Part shown: piece after piece, positions 1-7,494 of the stretch
Layout: each line of letters starts with the position of its first letter
Position numbering within the stretch: the first letter of the stretch is position 1
From: an uncultured Bacteroidales bacterium
GTDB taxonomy: Bacteria; Bacteroidota; Bacteroidia; Bacteroidales; UBA932
DNA: 12,738 nt
Assembly: GCA_902491795.1 (NCBI GenBank)
Contig: CABUIX010000061.1
Coordinates: forward strand, 1 to 12,738
Direction of reading: 5' to 3'
The notes under the pieces: generated by a model
Seen by the model: only the letters and a program-made list of their open reading frames with translations
Databases searched by the model: none
What the model was told of the DNA's origin: nothing
Position numbers and translations under genes: made by a program

Positions 1-715
1 GGGCCTTGGCTGCCCTTATGAGTTCCACGCTTTTTGCCGTGGATATGTGGCATACGTGATAGCGGCAGCCGGTCTGCTCGCACAGTCCGAGGTCCCTTTC
101 AATCTGCTTCCATTCGCTTTCGGAGCTGATGCCGCGGTGTCCGTGCTCGAGGCAGTATTTGCCGTCGTGTATGTAGCCTCCGTTCAGCAGGGACTCGTCT
201 TCGCAGTGAGCCGCGATTATGCAGCCCAGCTTCGCGGCTTCCTTCATCGCGTTCAGCATCACACTGCCGTCCTGCACTCCGCTGCCGTCGTCGGAGAATG
301 CTACGCATCGGCCCTGAAGAGCGGCGAAGTCCACGATTTCCCTACCTTTTCTGCCCTTGGTGATAGAGGCATAGGGCAGCACGTCAATCACCGCGTCACG
401 GCGTATTATCTGAAGCTCCTTTTCCAGATTCTCGGGGCAGTCGGGGACAGGATTGAGATTGGGCATCGCGCATACGGTGGTGAACCCGCCGTGTGCCGCG
501 GCCATGGATCCGGTATGTATGGTTTCCTTTGAAGCGAAGCCCGGCTCGCGGAGGTGAACATGAAGGTCTGTGAATCCTTTTGTGACGAGACAGCCCCGGG
601 TGTCGATGACCCTCGTGCCTGGGCGCAGTTCAAAACCGCTTCCGCGTCCGAAAACCACGCCGTCACGAATCAGAATGTCGGAACTGTCGCCTTTGAGAAG
701 CAAATCATTGTCCAT
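1..715 (-). CDS. pyrC: Dihydroorotase, class I (partial: N-terminal 238 residues, runs off the left edge)
   Basis: Zinc-dependent amidohydrolase that cyclises N-carbamoyl-L-aspartate to dihydroorotate, the third step of pyrimidine synthesis. The minus-strand reading frame is open from ATG at 715-713 to the window edge. Visible motifs are the metal-binding and substrate motif DLHVHLREPG (His52, His54, Arg56), the SDDG motif (Asp142 or Asp143), AHCED (His170) and CHIST (His223), in the order and spacing expected of class I dihydroorotases, in which an Asp replaces the carbamylated Lys of class II enzymes. The family is usually about 430-450 residues, so roughly half the gene is missing here. 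The gene is transcribed divergently from the purine operon. A TAnnTTTG box lies only 16-23 nt upstream of the start codon, implying a very short leader. The start is supported by the lack of any other in-frame ATG between that box and the conserved region. Identification is firm. Confidence 0.95.
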   Translation of the reverse strand, partial: MDNDLLLKGDSSDILIRDGVVFGRGSGFELRPGTRVIDTRGCLVTKGFTDLHVHLREPGFASKETIHTGSMAAAHGGFTTVCAMPNLNPVPDCPENLEKELQIIRRDAVIDVLPYASITKGRKGREIVDFAALQGRCVAFSDDGSGVQDGSVMLNAMKEAAKLGCIIAAHCEDESLLNGGYIHDGKYCLEHGHRGISSESEWKQIERDLGLCEQTGCRYHVCHISTAKSVELIRAAKA

Positions 716-722
716 TGCGCGG

Positions 723-747
723 GATTTTTACAAAGGTAGGCAAAATC
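723..747. repeat. Short inverted repeat flanking the pyrC -7 box
   Basis: GATTTT at 723-728 and AAAATC at 742-747 form a 6-bp inverted repeat separated by 13 bp, with the pyrC -7 element inside the spacer. The position would suit an operator, but the arms are short and AT-rich, so chance is a real possibility. Confidence 0.25.
731..738 (-). promoter_or_regulatory. Candidate pyrC promoter, Bacteroidota -7 element
   Basis: On the minus strand the sequence reads TACCTTTG, an exact match to the Bacteroidota -7 consensus TAnnTTTG. No convincing TTTG -33 element sits about 20 bp upstream; the region there is AT-rich. Transcription would start near 724-726, leaving a leader of only about 10 nt before the ATG at 715. 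The call is by motif only. Confidence 0.6.
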
Positions 748-795
748 GGCGTAAATGAAGAATAATTTTTTCAACAAAAAATGTGGACAATTTCT

Positions 796-827
796 TTTGG
801 AGGGCGCAAAGGAATATTGTACATTTG
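796..827 (+). promoter_or_regulatory. Promoter of the purine operon (purE), Bacteroidota type
   Basis: TTTG at 796-799 (-33 element) is followed after 20 bp by TACATTTG at 820-827 (-7 element). Both boxes and the spacing fit the Bacteroidota primary sigma factor consensus. Transcription would begin near 832-835, giving a leader of about 50 nt before purE. This is the only good promoter seen upstream of the eight-gene run, so it probably drives all of it. Confidence 0.75.
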
Positions 828-882
828 CGTTGCCGTTGGTCAGAGACAGGCGCCGGGTTGGCACACACATCTTAATTTATAT

Positions 883-1350
883 ATGAAAGTCAGTATCATT
901 ATGGGGTCCGGAAGCGACTGGGACGTAATGTCCGCCGCTTGCGGAATTCTCGACGATTTCGGTGTTCCTTACGAGAAGAAGGTCATCAGCGCCCACCGCA
1001 CTCCCGAATTTTTCCGTGAATATATGGCCACTGCCCGTCAGAGAGGCGTGGACATAGTGATAGCAGGTGCCGGCGGAGCGGCCCATCTGCCCGGCATGGC
1101 CGCGGCGATGACAACTCTCCCCGTTATCGGGGTTCCGATCAAGAGCGCTGCTCTCGGAGGCCTGGATTCGCTGTTGTCCATCGTACAGATGCCTTCCGGC
1201 ATTCCCGTGGCCACCATGGCCATCAACGGGGCAAAGAACGCCGGTCTGTATGCGGTTTCGATACTGGCCCTCTCGGACAAGTCTCTTGCCGAAAAGCTCG
1301 AGGCATTCAGGAAGAAACAGGCTGACAAGGTCCTTGCAACTGAGATATGA
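883..1350 (+). CDS. purE: N5-carboxyaminoimidazole ribonucleotide mutase (class I PurE)
   Basis: Converts N5-CAIR to CAIR in de novo purine synthesis; cytosolic, with a flavodoxin-like fold that is usually octameric. The 155-residue protein shows MGSGSDW near the N-terminus (residues 7-13), SAHRTPE with the catalytic His38 (equivalent to E. coli His45), and the loop GAGGAAHLPGM (residues 62-72, His68). That last loop is the class I form, so the enzyme is expected to need N5-CAIR made by PurK rather than to carboxylate AIR directly. PurK is not in the window. The frame extends upstream to an ATG at 781, but that start lies before the promoter and adds 34 non-conserved residues, so ATG 883 is chosen. 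No Shine-Dalgarno sequence is evident. First gene of the operon; its stop overlaps the purL start as ATGA. Confidence 0.96.
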   Translation: MKVSIIMGSGSDWDVMSAACGILDDFGVPYEKKVISAHRTPEFFREYMATARQRGVDIVIAGAGGAAHLPGMAAAMTTLPVIGVPIKSAALGGLDSLLSIVQMPSGIPVATMAINGAKNAGLYAVSILALSDKSLAEKLEAFRKKQADKVLATEI

Positions 1351-4300
1351 TGAATTCGCACCGCATCTTTGTAGAGAAGAACCCGGAGTTCCGGGTTGAG
1401 GCCGACAGCCTCAGAAATGAGTTCAATGAAAATCTTTCACTTTCGCTGCGGAGCCTGCGCCTGCTGAACGTCTATGACCTGTTCGGCTTCACGGATGAGC
1501 TGCTGGACAAATGCCGCTACACCGTCTTCGGTGAAATCGTGACCGACACCGTGACGGATGAATGTCCTCTGGAGGGAAAGAAGTACCTCGCGGTGGAATA
1601 TATTCCGGGGCAGTTCGACCAGAGAGCTTCTTCGGCAGTGGACTGCGTGCATCTGATTGACCCTTCTGCCGATGTCCAGATACGCAGCTCGCGCCTCCTG
1701 ATCTTTGACGATGACCTTGGGGATGCCGACCTGGCCCAGATCCGCCACTACTACATCAACGCGGTCGAGTCAAGACCCAAGGACCTGAGCGTCCTGCGTC
1801 CCTACGACAAGGTGGACGTCAAGCCCCTTGCCTCCCTCGAAGGCTTCACTGAGATGAAGCCGGAAGAATATGCCGGCTTCTGCAGCCGCTGGGGTCTTGC
1901 CATGAATGCTGACGACCTTGCTGAAGTCGTCAAGTACTTCAGGGGTGAGAGGCGCAATCCCACGGAGACCGAACTCCGAATTCTTGATACATACTGGAGC
2001 GACCATTGCCGCCACACTACCTTTACCACCGAACTTCAGGAGATCAGGGTGGACGATTCGTTCATCAAGGCTGAGCTTGAGTCCGGACTCGGCAGGTTCA
2101 TGGACATCCGCAGGGATCTCGGACGCGACGGCAAGCGGCTCTGCCTGATGGAGCTTGCCACCATAGGTGCCAGGTATCTGAAGAAGCACGGAATGCTCGA
2201 CGATCTTGAGCAGAGCGAAGAGAACAATGCCTGCAGCATCTATGTGGATGTGGATGTCGACGGGGTGACCGAGAAATGGCTGCTGCAGTTCAAGAACGAG
2301 ACACATAACCATCCTACGGAAATAGAACCGTTCGGAGGGGCTTCGACCTGTCTTGGAGGCGCAATCCGTGATCCTCTTTCCGGCAGGGCATACATATATC
2401 AGGCGATGAGGGTAACCGGAGCCGGTGACATAACCGCTCCCGTGAGTGCCACGCTTCCCGGCAAGCTTCCCCAGAGGGTAATCAGCCGCAAGGCTGCTGC
2501 AGGCTATTCGAGCTACGGCAACCAGATAGGGCTTGCCACGACCTGCGTGCGTGAGATATATCATCCGGGTTATGTGGCCAAGAGGCTTGAGACCGGCGCA
2601 GTGGTGGGAGCTGTGAAGGCTGAGAATGTACGCCGCGAGAGTCCGGCTCCCGGAGATGTGATACTGCTTCTGGGCGGAAGGACAGGACGCGACGGAATCG
2701 GAGGCGCAACAGGTTCATCAAAGGAACACACCGAAAGTTCGATCGAGACCTGCGGCAGCGAAGTCCAGAAGGGAAATGCTCCCGAGGAGCGCAAGCTCCA
2801 GAGGCTGTTCCGCCGTCCCGAAGTCACGAGACTCATCAAGAAATCCAACGATTTCGGCGCCGGAGGTGTCAGTGTCGCCATTGGCGAGCTGGCCCCCGGA
2901 CTTGACATCCATCTTGACAGGGTCCCTACGAAATACAGCGGACTCAATTCGACCGAACTCGCAATCAGCGAGTCCCAGGAGCGTATGGCCGTGGTCGTTG
3001 AGGCAGGGGACAGGGCTGAGTTCGAGTCCTACTGCCACAGCGAGAATGTCGAGGTCACCTATGTGGCCGACGTGACTGACCGTGGCAGGATGCGAATGTT
3101 CAACGGTGACGATCTGGTCGCCGACATAAGCCGTGAGTTCATCGACAGTGCCGGTGCCAAGCATGTCACGAAGGCCTGCATCGCAGCTGTCGAAGACAGG
3201 GATCCGTTCTTTCGGGAGCCGTCGGGCGAGAGGCTTTACGACAAATTTGCGGACGTGCTTTCCGATCCCAACGTCGCTTCCCAGAAGGGACTCATCGAGA
3301 TGTTTGACTCAACTGTAGGCCGCTCGACCGTGCTTATGCCGTACGGCGGTTCAACGCAGTCAACCGAGACCCAGGTTTCTGTCCAGAAACTTCCTGTCAG
3401 CGGGTATACCGACACAGCCAGCATCATGGCCTTCGGCTACAATCCGTACATCACTGAGTGGAGTCCTTACCATGGGGCCGCCTATTCTGTGGTTGAGGCC
3501 TGCACGAAGGTTGTGGCCGCCGGAGGAGAGTGGTCCCGCATGCGCTTCTCATACCAGGAATATTTCGAACGCATGACCCACGATCCCCATTCTTGGGGTA
3601 AGCCGTTGAGTGCACTGCTCGGAGCTCTGAAGATGCAGCTCGAGCTCGGCCTGCCCTCAATCGGCGGAAAGGATTCGATGAGCGGAACGTTCGAGCACAT
3701 AAACGTGCCTCCGACCCTGATTGCCTTCGGCATCACGACCGTGAATGCCGCGGATGTGATTTCTCCCGAACTCAAATGGGAAGGAAACCACCTTTATCTG
3801 ATAAAGCACACGCCGCTTGCCAACCGCATGCCGGATATTGACGGGCTCAAGTCCAACTGGGATTTCATACATTCAAAGATTGTATCCGGAGACATAGTTT
3901 CCGCGTGGTCCGTAGGTTTCGGCGGAGTCGCCGAAGCCCTTGCGAAGATGGCTTTCGGCAACCGTTTCGGAGTGGAGGCCCATATCAGTGAGCGCGACCT
4001 CTTTGACTGGAGTTACGGCTCAGTGGTCGTGGAGTCACAGACTGAACTGGACTTCCCTTCGGCAATACTGCTCGGAAGGGTCACCGACGGCGAGGACGGC
4101 AAACTGCACATAAACGGTGAGAGGCTTTCCATTGACAGGCTTGCCGAAGCGAACGGACAGCGTTATTCACGCATATTTCCTGCAGTGAGCAAGGCTCCTG
4201 AGGAGACGGAAAAGGCTTTGCGCCGCATGAACGGAGTCAAGGCCGTTTCTGTGCCAAGGCCGCGCAGGCCGCTCTGCGGGAAGGAGAATCCTCTGGTCTT

Positions 4301-5090
4301 CATTCCGGTATTCCCCGGAACCAACTGCGATTACGACACTGCCAAGGCCTTCAGAAGAGCCGGCGCCGAGGTGCGTTTCGGAGTCTTCCGCAATCTGACA
4401 GGAGATGATGTCCTGGCTTCAATCGATGAGATGGCCGCTGAAATCGCAAAGTGCGACATCCTGGCGCTTGCCGGTGGATTCTCGGCAGGCGATGAGCCGG
4501 ACGGCAGCGGAAAATTCATAGCCAATGTGCTTGAGAACAGGAAGGTTGCGGCAGAAATTCAGTTGCTCCTTGACAGGGGCGGTCTGATACTTGGTATCTG
4601 CAACGGTTTCCAGGCTCTTGTCAAGAGTGGCCTGCTGCCATACGGACGGCTCGGCAAGGTTGACCGTGAGTCTCCCACCCTGTTCCGCAACGACATCAAC
4701 CGTCATGTTTCCCAGATGGTTACCACGAGGGTGGTTTCCAACGCTTCCCCCTGGCTTTCTTCGATGAAGCCCGGCGACCTGCACACCATTGCGGTCAGCC
4801 ACGGCGAAGGCAAGTTCACGGTGAGCGAGAAACTGGCAAGGGAACTCTTCGAGGCAGGACAGGTGGCATTTCAGTATGTGGATCCGCTGACTGATCTCCC
4901 GACCATGGAGTCTCCCTACAATCCCAACGGGTCAAGTTTTGCGATTGAAGGGATAATCAGCCCGGACGGGCAGATACTCGGCAAGATGGGACATACTGAG
5001 CGTTTTGAGCACAATCTGTTCAAGAACATTCCTGAAGACCTTGAGCAGCCGCTGTTCGAGAACGCCGTAAGATATTTCCGCAAACAATAG
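1347..5090 (+). CDS. purL: Phosphoribosylformylglycinamidine synthase, single-chain (synthetase plus glutaminase)
   Basis: Converts FGAR, glutamine and ATP to FGAM. The 1,247-residue chain contains an N-terminal PurS-like region (about 1-150), the linker signature WSDHCRHTTF (217-226), two AIR-synthetase-like repeats including NETHNHPTE (about 316-324) and GGKDSMSGTF (about 772-781), and a C-terminal class I glutaminase domain (about 985-1247). The glutaminase nucleophile is Cys1085 in GICNGFQ; His1216 and Glu1218 in GHTER complete the triad. The N-terminus (RIFVEKNPEFRVEA) and the TYWSDHCRHTTF form resemble the large PurL of Clostridia rather than the Proteobacteria/Bacteroides form, which I recall carrying a GPRREMITPWS-type N-terminus. 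The start overlaps the purE stop (ATGATG, so residue 1 or 2 may be the true start), suggesting translational coupling. The reading frame is intact. Confidence 0.97.
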   Translation: MMNSHRIFVEKNPEFRVEADSLRNEFNENLSLSLRSLRLLNVYDLFGFTDELLDKCRYTVFGEIVTDTVTDECPLEGKKYLAVEYIPGQFDQRASSAVDCVHLIDPSADVQIRSSRLLIFDDDLGDADLAQIRHYYINAVESRPKDLSVLRPYDKVDVKPLASLEGFTEMKPEEYAGFCSRWGLAMNADDLAEVVKYFRGERRNPTETELRILDTYWSDHCRHTTFTTELQEIRVDDSFIKAELESGLGRFMDIRRDLGRDGKRLCLMELATIGARYLKKHGMLDDLEQSEENNACSIYVDVDVDGVTEKWLLQFKNETHNHPTEIEPFGGASTCLGGAIRDPLSGRAYIYQAMRVTGAGDITAPVSATLPGKLPQRVISRKAAAGYSSYGNQIGLATTCVREIYHPGYVAKRLETGAVVGAVKAENVRRESPAPGDVILLLGGRTGRDGIGGATGSSKEHTESSIETCGSEVQKGNAPEERKLQRLFRRPEVTRLIKKSNDFGAGGVSVAIGELAPGLDIHLDRVPTKYSGLNSTELAISESQERMAVVVEAGDRAEFESYCHSENVEVTYVADVTDRGRMRMFNGDDLVADISREFIDSAGAKHVTKACIAAVEDRDPFFREPSGERLYDKFADVLSDPNVASQKGLIEMFDSTVGRSTVLMPYGGSTQSTETQVSVQKLPVSGYTDTASIMAFGYNPYITEWSPYHGAAYSVVEACTKVVAAGGEWSRMRFSYQEYFERMTHDPHSWGKPLSALLGALKMQLELGLPSIGGKDSMSGTFEHINVPPTLIAFGITTVNAADVISPELKWEGNHLYLIKHTPLANRMPDIDGLKSNWDFIHSKIVSGDIVSAWSVGFGGVAEALAKMAFGNRFGVEAHISERDLFDWSYGSVVVESQTELDFPSAILLGRVTDGEDGKLHINGERLSIDRLAEANGQRYSRIFPAVSKAPEETEKALRRMNGVKAVSVPRPRRPLCGKENPLVFIPVFPGTNCDYDTAKAFRRAGAEVRFGVFRNLTGDDVLASIDEMAAEIAKCDILALAGGFSAGDEPDGSGKFIANVLENRKVAAEIQLLLDRGGLILGICNGFQALVKSGLLPYGRLGKVDRESPTLFRNDINRHVSQMVTTRVVSNASPWLSSMKPGDLHTIAVSHGEGKFTVSEKLARELFEAGQVAFQYVDPLTDLPTMESPYNPNGSSFAIEGIISPDGQILGKMGHTERFEHNLFKNIPEDLEQPLFENAVRYFRKQ

Positions 5091-5094
5091 AATC

Positions 5095-5874
5095 ATGTCA
5101 CAGACGGATATGGAGACGGTCAGGGGTGACCTGCTTTTCGACGGTAACGAGAAGCAGGTATATGCAACGGAGGATCCCGAAAAAGTGATTTTCCGTTTCA
5201 AGGATGTGGCTACCGCATACAACAACATAAAGAAGGCTGTTTTTCCCGGCAAGGGTATAGTGAGCAACAGGATTTCCTCTCTGCTTTTCGCATATCTGGA
5301 GGAGAACGGGATCCATACGCACTTCCTTTCCGACTTGGGTGAACGTGAGCAGCTTTGCCGCAAGAGCCGCAACATTCCTTTGGAACTCAAGGTAAGGAAC
5401 TATTTCGCGGGGACTATCGCCGACAAGCTGGGAATCGAGGAAGGGACAAAGGCCTCCACGGTGGTCTTCGACCTCAATTACAACAGGGACGATCTCGGAG
5501 ATCCCATGATAAATGACACGGAAGCCGTGGCCCTGGGTATTGTCAGCTTCGATGACCTTTCCGAGATATATGCCATAGCCGGGAAGGTGAATGATCTGCT
5601 GGTGGGTCTCTGCACTGATGCCGGGCTCAAGCTGGTTGACTTCAAGCTGGAGTTCGGCCGCGACGCGGAGGGCAGGATCATGGTATGCGACGAGATTGGT
5701 CCGGACACCGGACGCTTCTGGGACGCCGCGACCGATGAACGGCTTGACAAGGACCGTTTCCGTCATGATCTGGGCCTGATAGTGGCTTCGTACCAGAAAG
5801 TTCTTGACAGGCTGCTTGCCGTGGCCGACGAGAACTGCAGAAATGCCGCTTCCCCGTGTCATGCCGGTGCCTGA
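5095..5874 (+). CDS. purC: SAICAR synthetase, short bacterial form, divergent
   Basis: Joins CAIR and aspartate with ATP to give SAICAR. The 259-residue length fits the short bacterial PurC (about 235-260) rather than the roughly 310-residue type I recall from Bacteroides. Family signatures are LVDFKLEFG (180-188), DEIGPDTGRFWD (199-210), VRNYFAG and GDPMIND. Several positions depart from consensus: the usual GKAK is GNEK (residues 17-20, first Lys lost); the usual SPD-xx-RLWD is GPDTGRFWD; and the region aligned to E. coli FLKNDAMHDP reads NYNRDDLGDP, losing a Lys and a His. Operon position four nucleotides after purL and absence of another candidate make PurC the best call. Whether the substitutions alter kinetics is unknown. 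ATG 5095 is chosen for spacing; an alternative ATG lies five codons downstream at 5110. Confidence 0.92.
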   Translation: MSQTDMETVRGDLLFDGNEKQVYATEDPEKVIFRFKDVATAYNNIKKAVFPGKGIVSNRISSLLFAYLEENGIHTHFLSDLGEREQLCRKSRNIPLELKVRNYFAGTIADKLGIEEGTKASTVVFDLNYNRDDLGDPMINDTEAVALGIVSFDDLSEIYAIAGKVNDLLVGLCTDAGLKLVDFKLEFGRDAEGRIMVCDEIGPDTGRFWDAATDERLDKDRFRHDLGLIVASYQKVLDRLLAVADENCRNAASPCHAGA

Positions 5875-5899
5875 GAAGAAACAAATAATATATTAGGAT

Positions 5900-6931
5900 A
5901 TGGCCAAGACTTACGAAAATGCAGGTGTAAACCTTGAGGCAGGATACGAAGTTGTCCGCCGGATCAAACAGCATGTCGCGTCAACCGTACGCCCCGGTTC
6001 CATGGGCGGGATAGGTTCGTTCGGCGGCATGTTTGACCTCTCTTCACTCGGAATCAGGGAGCCCGTGCTGGTCAGCGGGACTGACGGTGTGGGAACCAAG
6101 CTCAAGATCGCCTTTGCGATGGACAAGCATGACACTGTCGGAATCGATGCCGTTGCAATGTGCGTGAACGATGTCCTTGCACAAGGTGCAGAGCCTCTGA
6201 TTTTCCTTGACTACGTGGCCATCGGACACAACATTCCGGAGAAGGTCGAGGCTATAGTCGCCGGAGTTGCGGAAGGATGCCGCCAGGCAGGCTGCGCCCT
6301 GGTGGGAGGCGAAACAGCCGAAATGCCGGGCATGTATGCCGACGGTGAATATGACATTGCCGGCTATACGACCGGGGTGGTCGAAAAGTCACGGCTCATC
6401 GACGGCTCTAAGGTCAAGACTGGAGACGTGCTTGTGGGAATTGCTTCCACTGGAGTGCACTCAAACGGCTTCAGCCTCGTCCGCAAGATTGTGGAGGACA
6501 GGGGACTGTCATACTTCGACACGATAGAGGAATTCGGAGGACGCCGTCTTGGCGACGTGCTCCTCACACCCACAAGGATATACGTGAAGCAGGTGCTTGA
6601 GGTCATCCGCAACTGCGATGTCCACGGAGTCGCTCACATTACCGGCGGAGGATTCGACGAGAACATTCCGAGAGTCCTGCACGAAAGCCAGGGGCTTGAG
6701 ATCCGCGAAGGCAGCTGGGAGATACTTCCGGTGTTCCGCATGCTTGAGAAATGGGGAAACATCCCTCACAGGGAAATGTTCAACATATTCAACATGGGAA
6801 TCGGAATGGTGCTTGTCATGGATGCATCATGTGCCGATGCTGCAATACGGATATTGGAGTCAAAGGGCGAGAAGGCCACAGTCATCGGGACAGTCACCTC
6901 GGAGCCCGGCGTAAAGATTATCATGCAATGA
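5900..6931 (+). CDS. purM: Phosphoribosylformylglycinamidine cyclo-ligase (AIR synthetase)
   Basis: Closes FGAM to AIR using ATP. The 343-residue protein has the usual length and the typical motifs: the glycine-rich GTDGVGTK (residues 60-67), the DAVAMCVND segment, GGETAEMPG (136-144), STGVHSNGFSLVRKI, and HITGGGFDENIPR in the C-terminal half. This is the canonical form found in Firmicutes and Proteobacteria, not the divergent PurM I recall from Bacteroides. It starts 25 nt after purC, the widest gap in the operon, with a weak purine-rich stretch (TTAGGAT) just before the ATG. Its stop codon overlaps the purN start as ATGA, which suggests coupled translation of these two enzymes. Confidence 0.97.
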   Translation: MAKTYENAGVNLEAGYEVVRRIKQHVASTVRPGSMGGIGSFGGMFDLSSLGIREPVLVSGTDGVGTKLKIAFAMDKHDTVGIDAVAMCVNDVLAQGAEPLIFLDYVAIGHNIPEKVEAIVAGVAEGCRQAGCALVGGETAEMPGMYADGEYDIAGYTTGVVEKSRLIDGSKVKTGDVLVGIASTGVHSNGFSLVRKIVEDRGLSYFDTIEEFGGRRLGDVLLTPTRIYVKQVLEVIRNCDVHGVAHITGGGFDENIPRVLHESQGLEIREGSWEILPVFRMLEKWGNIPHREMFNIFNMGIGMVLVMDASCADAAIRILESKGEKATVIGTVTSEPGVKIIMQ

Positions 6932-7494
6932 AACACAGGCTGGCAGTATTCGCGAGCGGGGAAGGCACCAATTTCGAGGCGATAGCCCGTGCCTGCGCCG
7001 ACGGTACCATCGATGCGGAAGTTGTGCTCATGGTCTGCGACAAGCCCGGGGCTCCGGTTGTCGGAAAGGCAGAGCGCATGGGCATCAGGAGTTTTGTCTT
7101 TTCTCCCAAGTCATACTCTTCCAAGGCTGAATATGAGACGGAGATTGTCAGGATGCTCGATGCTGCTTCGGTGGAGCTTGTTTGTCTGGCTGGCTACATG
7201 CGCATCATTTCCGATGTGCTGCTGAATGCCTATGCCGGACGCATCATAAACATTCATCCTTCGCTGCTCCCGGCTTTCCGCGGGGCACATGCGGTGGAGC
7301 AGGCCGTGGAATACGGGGTAAAGGTCTACGGCATCACCATTCATTACGTCAATTCGGAACTGGACGGCGGAAAGATCATTGCCCAGAAAGCGTTTGAATA
7401 TGACGGAAACGATCCGGCCGAAGTGCACAGGATCGGACAGAAGATTGAACACCAACTGTACATAGACACGATAAACAAACTGTTAAGGAAATGA
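6928..7494 (+). CDS. purN: Phosphoribosylglycinamide formyltransferase, 10-formyl-THF-dependent
   Basis: Transfers the formyl group from 10-formyl-tetrahydrofolate to GAR, giving FGAR. The 188-residue protein begins with a Rossmann-like SGEGTNFEAI loop and carries the formyltransferase catalytic set: Asn108 and His110 in NIHPSLLP, and Asp146 in SELDGG. The length is normal. The frame is open further upstream to 6751, inside purM, but the conserved N-terminus begins exactly at ATG 6928, which forms an ATGA overlap with the purM stop. Its cofactor depends on FolD activity, which is encoded two genes downstream as part of the purD-folD fusion. Its stop overlaps the purH start. Confidence 0.97.
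   Translation: MKHRLAVFASGEGTNFEAIARACADGTIDAEVVLMVCDKPGAPVVGKAERMGIRSFVFSPKSYSSKAEYETEIVRMLDAASVELVCLAGYMRIISDVLLNAYAGRIINIHPSLLPAFRGAHAVEQAVEYGVKVYGITIHYVNSELDGGKIIAQKAFEYDGNDPAEVHRIGQKIEHQLYIDTINKLLRK

Noticed and set aside
47..532. Plus-strand open frame of 161 codons at the left edge
   Set aside because: It lies antisense to pyrC, whose catalytic motifs are all present on the minus strand.
781..882. Upstream in-frame ATG at 781 that would lengthen PurE by 34 residues
   Set aside because: This stretch contains the -33 and -7 promoter boxes and encodes no family-conserved sequence. PurE homology begins at ATG 883.
828..882. Purine riboswitch or attenuator in the purE leader
   Set aside because: The expected leader is only about 50 nt, too short for a purine riboswitch aptamer plus expression platform, and no convincing nested stems were seen.
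5098..5862. Long antisense open frame opposite purC (254 codons)
   Set aside because: It mirrors purC almost exactly, has no recognisable domain and has no promoter. It is a by-product of codon bias.
6751..6927. Upstream extension of the purN frame inside purM
   Set aside because: It overlaps the intact purM C-terminus in another frame, and the PurN family start coincides with ATG 6928.
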